A stretch of DNA of 60,775 nucleotides from a virus. The stretch is from positions 1 to 60,775 of the IMG/VR virus record IMGVR_UViG_3300009702_000028; one strand, given 5' to 3'. This document shows, in pieces, positions 48,672 through 58,001 of the stretch. Numbering within the stretch: position 1 is the first letter of the stretch; each line of letters begins with the position of its first letter. Made by a program: the position numbers and the translations under genes. The notes beneath the pieces were generated by a model that made no database searches, was not told the DNA's origin, and was given only the letters and a program-made list of their open reading frames with translations.

Positions 48672-48673
48672 CA

Positions 48674-49654
48674 ATGGCGCGACTCACGACTACCGTACAG
48701 GTACCGTTCTCTGAAGAGATTGGCTTTGGTGGAGGACGGTTACTGTGGGAGACACAAGCTGGTTTTTCGTTAGGTAATAACGATGACGTACGCCTATATC
48801 CCGCTACTGGACTTCAGGGTCTCAGAGTACGGGCGAACATAGGTAACGTTCTACGGGGGGCCTTCGGGTCCTTTAGTTGTACTGAGGCAGTTCAATTTTC
48901 AGGGGGCACTACTGCTACCACTAAGTACCCTATTACTGGGGGATTCGGTTTTCAGTCCTTCGGTATGTTGTTTGATTCTGACGGTAACTTGGTTGGGGGT
49001 GGGGTAGGCTTAGATGTACCCACTCCAGGTTCTGGAGGTAGCGGGACGACTCGGCTTCAACTTAGGGGCACTCGCAACGGGGTAGAGTCGAACATCGCTA
49101 TCTATGGCCACATGGAGGTGAACTACACCACTAACTATTACGTTTATCACTATGAGCCACTGATTGAGATTATTACTGGGGCTCGTGGTGTAATCGGTAC
49201 CCGTGTTACAAAAGGATTCATTGGTGCGTTTGAGAACGGTAACGTTGCGTTATATGAAGTCCCACTGACCACGTTTGAGGTAGAGGATGACAAGGAGGTC
49301 TATCGAGTCATCTCAAAAGCTGTCGTGAATTCTGAAGATACTTATGAATTTCCGCCTGATTGGACAGGTCAGGCTGGCAGTCCCACGTTTTCTGACGGTA
49401 AGCCTGATCCTGCTCTACCCAGTATTACGCATGAGCGCATTCATGAGCAGGGGCTATTGACTGCGGGGGGGTCGTTTTACCATCGACGGTTCAATGTGCG
49501 CAAAGAGACTCCTTTCTTTGGATCTGGGAGTTACAGACCAGAGTTTGAAATCCGTATTGCTACCCCAGGTAGTGGGGGTGTCACGGTAGAAGACTTAGCA
49601 CAACCTAGTGTTCAGTCTGGTATAACGGATGCTCAACAAAGGTTCGGTATCTGA
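48674..49654 (+). CDS. Putative tail structural protein
   Basis: A 326-residue beta-rich protein starting two bases after palindrome site 11; no Shine-Dalgarno is visible. Features a GSGGSGTTRLQLRG loop and NYTTNYYVYHYEPL. Unrecognised; its place in the tail-tip cluster suggests a baseplate or fibre-base protein. Confidence 0.6.
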   Translation: MARLTTTVQVPFSEEIGFGGGRLLWETQAGFSLGNNDDVRLYPATGLQGLRVRANIGNVLRGAFGSFSCTEAVQFSGGTTATTKYPITGGFGFQSFGMLFDSDGNLVGGGVGLDVPTPGSGGSGTTRLQLRGTRNGVESNIAIYGHMEVNYTTNYYVYHYEPLIEIITGARGVIGTRVTKGFIGAFENGNVALYEVPLTTFEVEDDKEVYRVISKAVVNSEDTYEFPPDWTGQAGSPTFSDGKPDPALPSITHERIHEQGLLTAGGSFYHRRFNVRKETPFFGSGSYRPEFEIRIATPGSGGVTVEDLAQPSVQSGITDAQQRFGI

Positions 49655-51540
49655 TGCCTGCGGTTGTTCACAGTATGGTTCAAGATGTGCCTGAAGGTCG
49701 CATCATTCAGTTCGTTTTGGGGGGAAATAGAGGAGTTATCCTTCGGGCTATATCGGATCAATCTCCTAATGGGTATGGTGCCCCTTTCAGGGACTCCCAA
49801 GGGGCTTTGAATAATCCACCCTTGGGGGTACAGAACGGCAACCCCTATCAGATACTTATGGAGAACCCAGATGGTGCACCTCCCGCTACGTTTAAGTATG
49901 GGATAGATACGAACATTGGGGTTGTATTGTGGCGGTCTGGAAGAAATTCTAACGATGTAGTGTGTATCGTGGGGACTGGAGGTCCTTTTCGAGGGGATAT
50001 CCCTGGTCCTGTAGCGACTTCGTATACGCCGGATTTTGCGAATGTTAACCCGTTAGCGGGAATCGATTATTCGATGTACACATTCAATATCACAGGGCAG
50101 CTTCGTAAGGATGGAAGGGATTGGATAAATCTGAATCTTGTAGATTGGGTTTCGTCTTCATTACCTATATCAAATGCTCCTGTTATCTGTGGTGTGGGGT
50201 TGAAGACGATTGACCAGATTGATTACTTATACATGGCGTATCTGTATGAGAGTCCCACTACTAAAGATGAGTTCGTTTTTGGGGTAGCGCGAATCAATTC
50301 TAGTGTGATCAATCAAAGCACTATGATGTATGACCCCGAGATATTTTCAGGAGCGCAGAATACAGGGCCAAACATGGCTGTGCTTGCTGCACAGTGGGTG
50401 AAGTTTAATTCGGATTGTACTGAGCTGTGTTTCATTGGGATGACCCCCCAACCTTCAGGCGTAGATCCTCTTCCTGCGTTACCTGCTGGGCAGAACTTTC
50501 AAGCTTATGGATCTGTAGGTAAGGCGAATATTACGGGTACTACTTTGGATACCATCACCTTGCATCGTAAGGGGTATGCACGTCGGACATTTCATACGTT
50601 GTTAAGTACGGACACCGAGATAGACATTCCGATTGCATGTGATTACAACGACAGTGATCAGATTGAGTATGTTTCAATTGGGGGGACTCGTGCTCAGGTA
50701 TTTGAAATAACTGAAGTATTAGGGCCTGGAGATCCATTAGGTCCTGAAGGTGATGTGAGTCTTGGTGTCGTAAGTGACATAGGGTCAACTGTATTGAAAT
50801 GGAGTTCTGGTGAGGCTCTTACATTAAGGGATCAGATTTTTACTGGTCCTGATGTAGGGTCTACTTCGAATTTTGATACAGATCAACTATTTCATATTCA
50901 GTGGTTAGAAGTGATCTCTGGGTATTGGAGTGGGGCTTATGAGAATCGTGTACGTACAGAAGAACTCATTAACCTAGTAGATCGTCAGGTCACTATCAGT
51001 TATACCGGAGGGTATAGGGTAGGGAAAAAGAACTCTATTCTTAGCACTTTTAATACGTTGGAAACCAGGTTATTAAGTTTTCAACTTGGCCCTGGGGCTA
51101 TTCAAGATCCTGTATTTATAGATCCCAGTGCGTTTCAATCGAGAACGGACAACTTTTTTACCACCATGGAAAATACCATGGATGGAGTAAGGCTCTTAAC
51201 TCGTGTTTCTGTTTTTGGGGTACTCACACCTACCGGGTATCGTATGCAAGGGTCTCCTCATAATGTCGTAGACATTCCAGAAGAAAGCTTTGTAGTCGAT
51301 ATGGAAGTTATTAGACCAGAGGAGTGGGTAGACACGTTTGTCTCAACAGGGATCTCTCCGAATGACACGCCGTTGGTCAATAATCAAGGGGATCTATATG
51401 ACGATGAGGATCACGTCACAGGTAGATTGCAAGCGTTAGGTTTAGAGAATTATTGGACTGATGGAGATATCCAACTTGCTGTTGGGTTGGGGGTTGTTAG
51501 TGACACGGGAAGGCATGTCGACGTACTAGGTATGGCATAG
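49654..51540 (+). CDS. Putative large tail-tip protein
   Basis: A 628-residue protein in a TGATG overlap with the previous gene. Beta-rich with many Gly-Asn-Pro loops; no transmembrane or catalytic motif recognised. Its size and place suggest a central baseplate or receptor-binding component. Confidence 0.6.
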   Translation: MPAVVHSMVQDVPEGRIIQFVLGGNRGVILRAISDQSPNGYGAPFRDSQGALNNPPLGVQNGNPYQILMENPDGAPPATFKYGIDTNIGVVLWRSGRNSNDVVCIVGTGGPFRGDIPGPVATSYTPDFANVNPLAGIDYSMYTFNITGQLRKDGRDWINLNLVDWVSSSLPISNAPVICGVGLKTIDQIDYLYMAYLYESPTTKDEFVFGVARINSSVINQSTMMYDPEIFSGAQNTGPNMAVLAAQWVKFNSDCTELCFIGMTPQPSGVDPLPALPAGQNFQAYGSVGKANITGTTLDTITLHRKGYARRTFHTLLSTDTEIDIPIACDYNDSDQIEYVSIGGTRAQVFEITEVLGPGDPLGPEGDVSLGVVSDIGSTVLKWSSGEALTLRDQIFTGPDVGSTSNFDTDQLFHIQWLEVISGYWSGAYENRVRTEELINLVDRQVTISYTGGYRVGKKNSILSTFNTLETRLLSFQLGPGAIQDPVFIDPSAFQSRTDNFFTTMENTMDGVRLLTRVSVFGVLTPTGYRMQGSPHNVVDIPEESFVVDMEVIRPEEWVDTFVSTGISPNDTPLVNNQGDLYDDEDHVTGRLQALGLENYWTDGDIQLAVGLGVVSDTGRHVDVLGMA

Positions 51541-52433
51541 TGGCACTTCAAGCATATGATTTAGAGTGGAGGTATTCTGGGGGTGCAGGGAACATTAACC
51601 CAGAGCTATCCGTTGGTGGTGCAATGGGGGGCAGGATTGATCCTGCTATAGCCACTGGGGGTACTGATATTGCTGGAGTCACCATCTTCAAAGTGTGTGG
51701 TGTGCGGGGAGATAACTACGACGTTAACAATGTTCCTCAACAATTGGTCTATACGTTCTCGGGCACCACGTTAGCGTGGAAGAATATTGTGACTGGGGTT
51801 GTAGGGGCTGCGGTTGATGTATCTGCTGGAGGACGTTTCGTTTTAGAGGCAGACAGTTTTACTACTGGAGGAATGATAGTAGTAGTTGATGTCAATGAAT
51901 CTATTCTTCCTACCGTTGATACCACTAGTGATGTGGTTATTACAGTCAATGATGAGAATCTTTGGGATGATACTCAATCAAGTGAGTTATCTATTGGGGC
52001 AACTGATTACCGATGTATTTACATCTATAACCCCAGCTTGCTTGATACGGCTATTGGAGTGCAGGTACTCAGTGGGGCTAATCCACCTTATGAACCCCGC
52101 AGTGGTTTTCCTGATTTTGCTGCGTTGGCTACAGAGATATCTTTAGATCTTGATACAACGGCTGGAGTTGGGGATGGCATCACAACTGGAGTAGCTCAAG
52201 GGCCGTTGTTATCGTTAGGTGGGATTCCTGCAATGTTAGATCCACAGACGCAAATTCCAGGGTTTGGACTTACGTTTAGTCATGCTGTTAATGCGACTAG
52301 GGTTGCATTCAATTTAGCTTCTTTGGAGGCTCAACCTATTTGGTTACGCAGAGTGATAAGCCCTCAAACTGCTGCTTTGTATGAGGACGTGTACAGTATT
52401 ATCAGAGTTCAGACGTTAGCCCCGGCATTGTGA
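51540..52433 (+). CDS. Tail protein, paralogue A
   Basis: A 297-residue protein from GTG 51540. It shares an ordered set of motifs with the next gene: VDVSAGGRF, VVVDV, YRCIYIYN, LDTTAGVGDGITTGVAQGPL and QPIWLRR. Both are the same length, indicating tandem duplication. Beta-rich; probably a fibre or tail-tip protein. Confidence 0.6.
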   Translation: MALQAYDLEWRYSGGAGNINPELSVGGAMGGRIDPAIATGGTDIAGVTIFKVCGVRGDNYDVNNVPQQLVYTFSGTTLAWKNIVTGVVGAAVDVSAGGRFVLEADSFTTGGMIVVVDVNESILPTVDTTSDVVITVNDENLWDDTQSSELSIGATDYRCIYIYNPSLLDTAIGVQVLSGANPPYEPRSGFPDFAALATEISLDLDTTAGVGDGITTGVAQGPLLSLGGIPAMLDPQTQIPGFGLTFSHAVNATRVAFNLASLEAQPIWLRRVISPQTAALYEDVYSIIRVQTLAPAL

Positions 52434-52434
52434 C

Positions 52435-53328
52435 ATGGCAGCAGATCCCCGTGATTTAGTCCTGTTCAAATCTACTGATGGTCTTGGATCAGGCGGACCG
52501 GTAGTAACTGATCAGGGTGGTGCTATTGTTATTACTCAGGTAGCGCAACAGGTGATCAATGGTTTAACTTTCATTACTGGTGTGTCGGCTGTAGAAGGTC
52601 GTGGGTTAACACGAGATGAGACTGATGTAGGTGCTGGGGTTAAGGTTTTACGTTATACCGCTGCAACAACTTCGTTGGCTTATAGAGGAATGCGAGGAGC
52701 AAATATAGGGTCATCAACTTTTGGAAGTGAGGTTAATGTTTCTGCTGGAGGTCGATTTGAGATCCCAGAAAATAACCCACAGTCGTTTGATGAAGGGCGG
52801 CGTTTAATTGTTGATGTAGTAGCCGGGTCTCTACCGGGAGTAGATACTCTGGATACGACTATTACTATTATTCCGTCATCTTTGATTGTCTTTCGTAACC
52901 CCACTTCAGTTGATGAAACATTCAATGGGTACGAGATCTATAAATGCTATTACCTAGGTAACATTAATGGAGTGGACACCATTAATAATATTCAGTTGTG
53001 GTTCTCTGATCAGCCGTTCAATACGCTTTATCCTTCCATTGGAGACCAGGTAGCTATGGGGCTGGATCCTGCGGGGATTGGGGATGGGTCAGTTACAGGG
53101 GTGGCCATTGGACCCCTTGCTAATGATAGCGATACAACGACACAGCTATCAGGGGTGACGTTCAGTCAACCTACTACTTCAGCTAAATTAGCTTTAGGCA
53201 ATCTTGCACCAAATGAACGTCAGGCCATATGGTTTCGGGCCACTGTACCCGCCAATACTCCGATTGAGGAGATCGGCAATTTTGATGATGTACAGGGCTG
53301 CATCTCTGTTTGTATGGAGCTACCGTAA
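52435..53328 (+). CDS. Tail protein, paralogue B
   Basis: A 297-residue protein, starting one base after paralogue A. Shared motifs: VNVSAGGRFEI, LIVDVV, YKCYYLGN, LDPAGIGDGSVTGVAIGPL, QAIWFRA. The N-terminal thirds have diverged, suggesting new binding specificity with a conserved core. Overlaps the next gene (TAATG). Confidence 0.6.
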   Translation: MAADPRDLVLFKSTDGLGSGGPVVTDQGGAIVITQVAQQVINGLTFITGVSAVEGRGLTRDETDVGAGVKVLRYTAATTSLAYRGMRGANIGSSTFGSEVNVSAGGRFEIPENNPQSFDEGRRLIVDVVAGSLPGVDTLDTTITIIPSSLIVFRNPTSVDETFNGYEIYKCYYLGNINGVDTINNIQLWFSDQPFNTLYPSIGDQVAMGLDPAGIGDGSVTGVAIGPLANDSDTTTQLSGVTFSQPTTSAKLALGNLAPNERQAIWFRATVPANTPIEEIGNFDDVQGCISVCMELP

Positions 53329-54647
53329 TGCAACTTTTTACGAATAACGCCACTGGTTTACTTGCGTCAGGAATTACCGCAGTAGCTACTACGTTCTCTG
53401 TGGGTGCGGGTGAAGGTGCATTCTTTCCTGCTATTACGGCTAATAGCACTGATTATTGTTTCATTACGTTGGACGATGGATCAGGGAACATTGAGATCGT
53501 TAAGGTTACTGAACATACGGCAGCGAGTGATACGTTTCAGGCCGTAGTTCGGGCTCAGGAAAGTACGACTGCGTTTGCGTTCCCTTTGGGTTCAGCGGTA
53601 GAGATGCGTTTAACCGTTGGAGGTATCAACGACTTCATTAAGACTAACCTGAACACTGTAGTGGGGACTGAACATAATGCTTTGGGTTCCAATGCCATTG
53701 ATATCCAGCTTTCCAGAGCTGCTGTTACTGAAGTGGCGTCTGGATCAGATTCAATTGCAATAGGTCGGGACAATACGGTAGCGGGTGCAGATAATATCGG
53801 CATCGGTAGAGGTATCAGTACCGGATCTAATCTAGATAACATTATGATTGGAAATGTTGTCCAAGCTAGTACCGCAGCAAGTGCCAATTCTTTGAGTATT
53901 GGAGCTGCAACTTCTGTTTCAGGACTTAACAATGTGGTGTTAGGTCCTGGGTCTCAGGCAGGGGCAGCTTCTTATGCTTCTAATAATAACAACATAGCTA
54001 TTGGTAATAGCACTGTTGTAGGGGTTACGTCTCAAGCTGGGGCCAATGTAGCTATTGGGTACTATGCTGGGGTTGGTGGGGGCAATAGAAGCATTGTAAT
54101 AGGTAACAATGTGTTTTCTCCTTTTGGTTGGACAGGAGATCAAGGTGTAGCAATTATTGCAGCAACTCAAGCTGTTCATGTTGGTGATTCAAATCTTGTT
54201 GGAGGTAACAATGACAGGATTGATCATAGTGCTGCACAGTCCATCATTATGTCCCCCATTGTAGATCTCACTGCTATAGGGTCCTTCGATATCACTCCTG
54301 TATTTCAAACGCCTGGAGCGGGCGTCGGGGGTATGTCATTTTATGTAGATGAGATTGGGATTGTTCTCTCCAACGCCCCAGGCGCACCAGGACCCCCTAA
54401 GACACAACCATCGGTATCAACTCTACCTACCATCACCTTCGGCTTTGGGAGCGCGGGAGCGCAGCTTCTAGGGGCTACAGCAGTAACTGGATTGGCCTCC
54501 CTCTTGGACCGTCAGGTGTTTACCCCGCTTACTCCTAATGGAACGCGTAGCCTCGGGTTTGATATCACCATAGCGGGGACTGCGGGAGGTACTGGGGCCT
54601 TGCACGGGCGATTCTACTTCAAAGGTTTTGCTGCCTTAGATAACTGA
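53328..54647 (+). CDS. Tail fibre with YadA-like head repeats
   Basis: A 439-residue fibre. ATG 53328 overlaps the upstream stop. Residues about 140-260 carry repeats of the form S-x-AIG-x-x-x-x-V-x-G (for example SIAIGRDNTVAG, NIGIGRGISTG, SLSIGAATSVSG, NIAIGNSTVVG), the pattern of trimeric autotransporter heads (YadA/Hia), which fold as left-handed beta rolls. The C-terminal third (GFGSAGAQLLGAT...) is a separate beta domain. It likely contacts the host receptor. Confidence 0.75.
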   Translation: MQLFTNNATGLLASGITAVATTFSVGAGEGAFFPAITANSTDYCFITLDDGSGNIEIVKVTEHTAASDTFQAVVRAQESTTAFAFPLGSAVEMRLTVGGINDFIKTNLNTVVGTEHNALGSNAIDIQLSRAAVTEVASGSDSIAIGRDNTVAGADNIGIGRGISTGSNLDNIMIGNVVQASTAASANSLSIGAATSVSGLNNVVLGPGSQAGAASYASNNNNIAIGNSTVVGVTSQAGANVAIGYYAGVGGGNRSIVIGNNVFSPFGWTGDQGVAIIAATQAVHVGDSNLVGGNNDRIDHSAAQSIIMSPIVDLTAIGSFDITPVFQTPGAGVGGMSFYVDEIGIVLSNAPGAPGPPKTQPSVSTLPTITFGFGSAGAQLLGATAVTGLASLLDRQVFTPLTPNGTRSLGFDITIAGTAGGTGALHGRFYFKGFAALDN

Positions 54648-54660
54648 TGAAGATTATCTA

Positions 54661-55455
54661 TTGAGCACGCTTTTCTTAACAGGTCTTCCCCGCTCAGGGT
54701 CTACGCTGCTGGCTAATATGCTGCGTCAGAATCCTATGTTTAGTGGAGGAGAGACCAGTCCTCTCTTGGAGATGGTGAATGGGGCTAGAAGTGCAGCGCT
54801 GAAGAGTGAGATGTATCGGGCGAGACTCGATGAAACTACTCCAGTGGTTTTAGGGTTAGGTCTTCGAGGATTGATAGATGGTTGGGGAGGGCCGGAGTGG
54901 TACATAGATAAGAATCGTGCTTGGTTGTCTGAATGGGATTTGCTGTCTGGGCTGTTTGATCCTCCTAAAGTCGTCATCATGGTTAGAGATCCTAGAGGTA
55001 TTTGTGCGTCTCTGGAAAAGAGGATGAGGCGACATGGGGTGGAGATGGATCCTGTGATGCAACCAACCATAGATGAAAGGGTATTGAATTGGATGACTCA
55101 AGGGGTTGTCGGGATCAGTTTGAAGCTTGTTTTTGAGTCCGTTAAGAGAGGATTTATAACATCTTGTCATGTCGTGCGAGCAGAGGATTTGACTCAGAGT
55201 CCAGGTGAAGTGATACAGGGCATATACAGGTATATCGAGAAGCCTTTATATGATCATGATATGGAGTTCGTGGACCAAGTGATCTATGAGCATGACATTG
55301 CTTACGGTATGCGTGGATTGCATGACATTAAAAATACCATTTGTCCCATAGCTGAGGATTTTGTGGAAGTGCTGGGGGAGGATGTCTGTGCTAGGCTCCG
55401 AGCCAATAATTCTTGGTTCTATGATTTGTTTTACCCGGATCGACAATGGCAATAA
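54661..55455 (+). CDS. Sulfotransferase-family protein
   Basis: A 264-residue PAPS-dependent sulfotransferase candidate. The 5'-phosphosulfate loop is TGLPRSGSTLL (residues 7-17), and the 3'-phosphate motif is VRDPRGICAS (108-117). TTG 54661 is the only reasonable start; the ribosome site is weak. It overlaps the next tail gene by ten bases, so it is embedded in the tail operon. It might sulfate a tail component or a host glycan. No sulfate-activation genes are seen. Confidence 0.8.
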   Translation: MSTLFLTGLPRSGSTLLANMLRQNPMFSGGETSPLLEMVNGARSAALKSEMYRARLDETTPVVLGLGLRGLIDGWGGPEWYIDKNRAWLSEWDLLSGLFDPPKVVIMVRDPRGICASLEKRMRRHGVEMDPVMQPTIDERVLNWMTQGVVGISLKLVFESVKRGFITSCHVVRAEDLTQSPGEVIQGIYRYIEKPLYDHDMEFVDQVIYEHDIAYGMRGLHDIKNTICPIAEDFVEVLGEDVCARLRANNSWFYDLFYPDRQWQ

Positions 55456-57143
55456 ACGACGGTGTAGTTAACGGCAATGCGATTAACGCACCCGTTGGGG
55501 CAGTCAGTCCTCCGACTCCTGTAGAGTCCACCTCGTTTGAATTTGGGTATCTGCGTAATCAGACTACTCCTAACCTTTCAGCAAATATCCATAGATACTC
55601 TCACGGGGTATCGCTCACCTTCCCATATGAGATTCCTACAAGACTTCCAGTAGATGTAGGGTCTGGGGAAGGGTTTGTCTTACAGAACGGTCTTGTAGTT
55701 GATACCGGGTTCACCATTTCATTAGGGGATTTGGTTACTGGAGCACAGACCATTTCCGTGCCTTTGGGCGTTGTAGTTAATACTCCATTCGAGGTTATCT
55801 ACAGCTATGTAAATGACGTAGTGAACACGCCGTTTGAGATATTGCAACCAGTTGCACTGAATAGCGCGTTTGAGATCACCTACAACATGACTCAACGGGT
55901 GACTGGACCACATGAGATTCCTGCACCGCTTGTTACAACTGCGAACAGTGCGTTTGATATTGTTTACAGTATTTTGAATTTCAATCCCGTGGTTGGTCCT
56001 TTTGGGGGAACTGGACAACCACCAGGATTCAAGATCATTTACAACTTAGAAGATAACACCACGCTTGATGTAACGAACGCTATTATCATGACTCATGAAG
56101 GTGAGCAGATAGGTCTTCAGCAGGGGTCAGTAGAAATAGATGAGGGTGGATTCAACTGGAGGGGTCGTATCCTCTTAGCAGATGTTACTGATTATGGGCG
56201 ATTCCAGTTTAATGAGGACGTTCAATTAGACATCTATGGAGAAACTTACAACATGATTGTTCAGTCGAAGTCGCTGGACAGGAATTCTCCTGCTGGAGCT
56301 AGTGCACAGCTCGAATTATTGGGAGTTGCTGCACGGTTTGACGTACCCATAGCAAGCCCCATCAATCAGACTTTTGGAGTTATTGGGGCAAATGCGGCTG
56401 TTGACCAGATTCTAGGGACTACGGTTCAATGGGATATCGTTGACTGGGTTATTCCTGCAAATCGGTTAGCAGGAGACAACGCTAGTCCAGTTGAGTTGGC
56501 ATCCAAGATTGTAGAGGCTGCGGGTGGAAGACTTGAAGCCAATCCGGATGGGACTATCAGAGTACGACATTTGTACCCTGTATCACTTGTTGACTACTCA
56601 ACAGCTACGCCAGCTCACGTCTACACTGAAAACGATTCCATCCTTGCAGTTGCTGAGGGTATCAGGAACCAAGAGATTGTTAATCGAATTAGAATTCGTG
56701 ACACCTCGGACTCGGCTTTCCGTGATCGAATTGTCTTTGAAGCAGATGACGATTCTGGCCTCAGAGGTGACTTGTTCGTCTACCCATCACCATATCGTTC
56801 TATTGTTCTGGAACATACTGGGCCGACCAATATCATCCTTAACCCCCAGGTTCCGTTTGACATTTTACAGGTTAAAACGGAAATCATCGAAATTAGAGAA
56901 GGAACAGGATCCGTTCAGTTTGGAATAGCTCAGATCACCAATATCGATTGGATGGAGGTGAATCTTGGGGGGCTGTCTTTCGAACCAGATTCAACTACAG
57001 TGACGGCTACCAGTATAGGGACCACCCCGCTTACAACTCATAGTTTGGTGGAGGTAACTTATACTACTAGAGCTAAACATTGGAGGACTGAGAGTCTGAC
57101 ACCGATACAGGTGCAGTATCTTGTAATAGACGAGAATGCGTAG
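55446..57143 (+). CDS. Baseplate hub-like tail protein with N-terminal repeats
   Basis: A 565-residue protein. Residues about 100-205 hold repeated short units (NTPFEVIYS, NTPFEILQ, NSAFEITYN, GPHEIPAP, NSAFDIVYS, PGFKIIYN). The C-terminal two-thirds include GVAARFDVPIASPINQTFG, VELASKIVEAAGGRLEANPDGTIRVRHLYP and IVNRIRIRDTSDS, as in late control/hub-type tail proteins. It contains palindrome site 12 (read as LQPVAL). Confidence 0.65.
   Translation: MAINDGVVNGNAINAPVGAVSPPTPVESTSFEFGYLRNQTTPNLSANIHRYSHGVSLTFPYEIPTRLPVDVGSGEGFVLQNGLVVDTGFTISLGDLVTGAQTISVPLGVVVNTPFEVIYSYVNDVVNTPFEILQPVALNSAFEITYNMTQRVTGPHEIPAPLVTTANSAFDIVYSILNFNPVVGPFGGTGQPPGFKIIYNLEDNTTLDVTNAIIMTHEGEQIGLQQGSVEIDEGGFNWRGRILLADVTDYGRFQFNEDVQLDIYGETYNMIVQSKSLDRNSPAGASAQLELLGVAARFDVPIASPINQTFGVIGANAAVDQILGTTVQWDIVDWVIPANRLAGDNASPVELASKIVEAAGGRLEANPDGTIRVRHLYPVSLVDYSTATPAHVYTENDSILAVAEGIRNQEIVNRIRIRDTSDSAFRDRIVFEADDDSGLRGDLFVYPSPYRSIVLEHTGPTNIILNPQVPFDILQVKTEIIEIREGTGSVQFGIAQITNIDWMEVNLGGLSFEPDSTTVTATSIGTTPLTTHSLVEVTYTTRAKHWRTESLTPIQVQYLVIDENA
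55843..55856. repeat. Palindrome site 12 (TGCAACCAGTTGCA)
   Basis: Same form as site 8; read as LQPVA inside the hub-like gene. Confidence 0.75.
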
Positions 57144-57171
57144 ATTTTCTCTCAGTGTGAGCACATCCTAA

Positions 57172-57693
57172 ATGGCTGAAGTCACCACTACTCTAGTAGT
57201 CAATTTCCAGGTCGGTGGATCTGGATCTGGTTCTGTATTAACTGCTGAGGTCGATGGTCGTAGTGATGGTTTTAACGGGGGTAAGACGACTTTTGGTCCA
57301 GGGGATTCACCCGTCTTTCTGATATTCAAAACGACTAATGTGACTATAACGTCTGTTACTGTTTCGGCAGGGGTAGTTACCCCTTTAGGGCAGGGCAACT
57401 TCTTCGTAGAGCAGGACTTACAGTTTTCAAATCAAGACAATGTATCCCTGACTAAGCCTATAAATGGATCGTTTCAAACTCAGAAGTGGTTAGGTAATGA
57501 TCTTGGGGCTCTAACGTTGATTGGAGAAACAAGCGTGAAGGCTGCTGATGCTGGGGGGAATAACCCAGGTGTTAACAGAGTGACGTATAACAGTTTTTAT
57601 AGAGCCTATAGGATATCGAATGTGCCATTCCCATTGAACGGTGAGACGGAGTTTCCCGTGCTTGCTTATATTCAAGGAACGACTCCAGGCTAA
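57172..57693 (+). CDS. Putative tail protein
   Basis: A 173-residue beta-rich protein from ATG 57172 (TTG... leader without a clear ribosome site). Segments VNFQVGGSGSGSVLTAEVDG and KWLGNDLGALTLIGE suggest a small beta sandwich. Unrecognised; in the baseplate cluster. Confidence 0.6.
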   Translation: MAEVTTTLVVNFQVGGSGSGSVLTAEVDGRSDGFNGGKTTFGPGDSPVFLIFKTTNVTITSVTVSAGVVTPLGQGNFFVEQDLQFSNQDNVSLTKPINGSFQTQKWLGNDLGALTLIGETSVKAADAGGNNPGVNRVTYNSFYRAYRISNVPFPLNGETEFPVLAYIQGTTPG

Positions 57694-58001
57694 TGGTTGA
57701 TATCGTTGTTTTTAGAGATTTAGGGGATAGGCAGGGAGACGATATCGTTGACCCGCTGGTTACTGAGATCTTTGTAGGTCTTTCAAGAGGTCGGGCGGAA
57801 TTAGATCAACGAGCTTCTAACAAGTCTGACATTCGCTATCAGACGGTATATCGATCAAATGTGAGACTAGGGGATCTCATTGAGATATCTGATGCACTAC
57901 AAGGTTTGACGTATCGAGCTAAGGTTGTTGGGATAAACCATGAGATCTCGCCAACTGGAGCGATAACGAACCTAGTAATAGAGCGTGAGGTTGACTTCTA
58001 A
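57693..58001 (+). CDS. Putative baseplate protein
   Basis: A 102-residue protein in a TAATG overlap. EIFVGLSRGRAELDQRASNKSDIRYQTVYR and YRAKVVGINHEISPTG look like a tail-associated beta domain related to hub-type proteins. Tightly coupled to the next gene (TAATG). Confidence 0.6.
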   Translation: MVDIVVFRDLGDRQGDDIVDPLVTEIFVGLSRGRAELDQRASNKSDIRYQTVYRSNVRLGDLIEISDALQGLTYRAKVVGINHEISPTGAITNLVIEREVDF

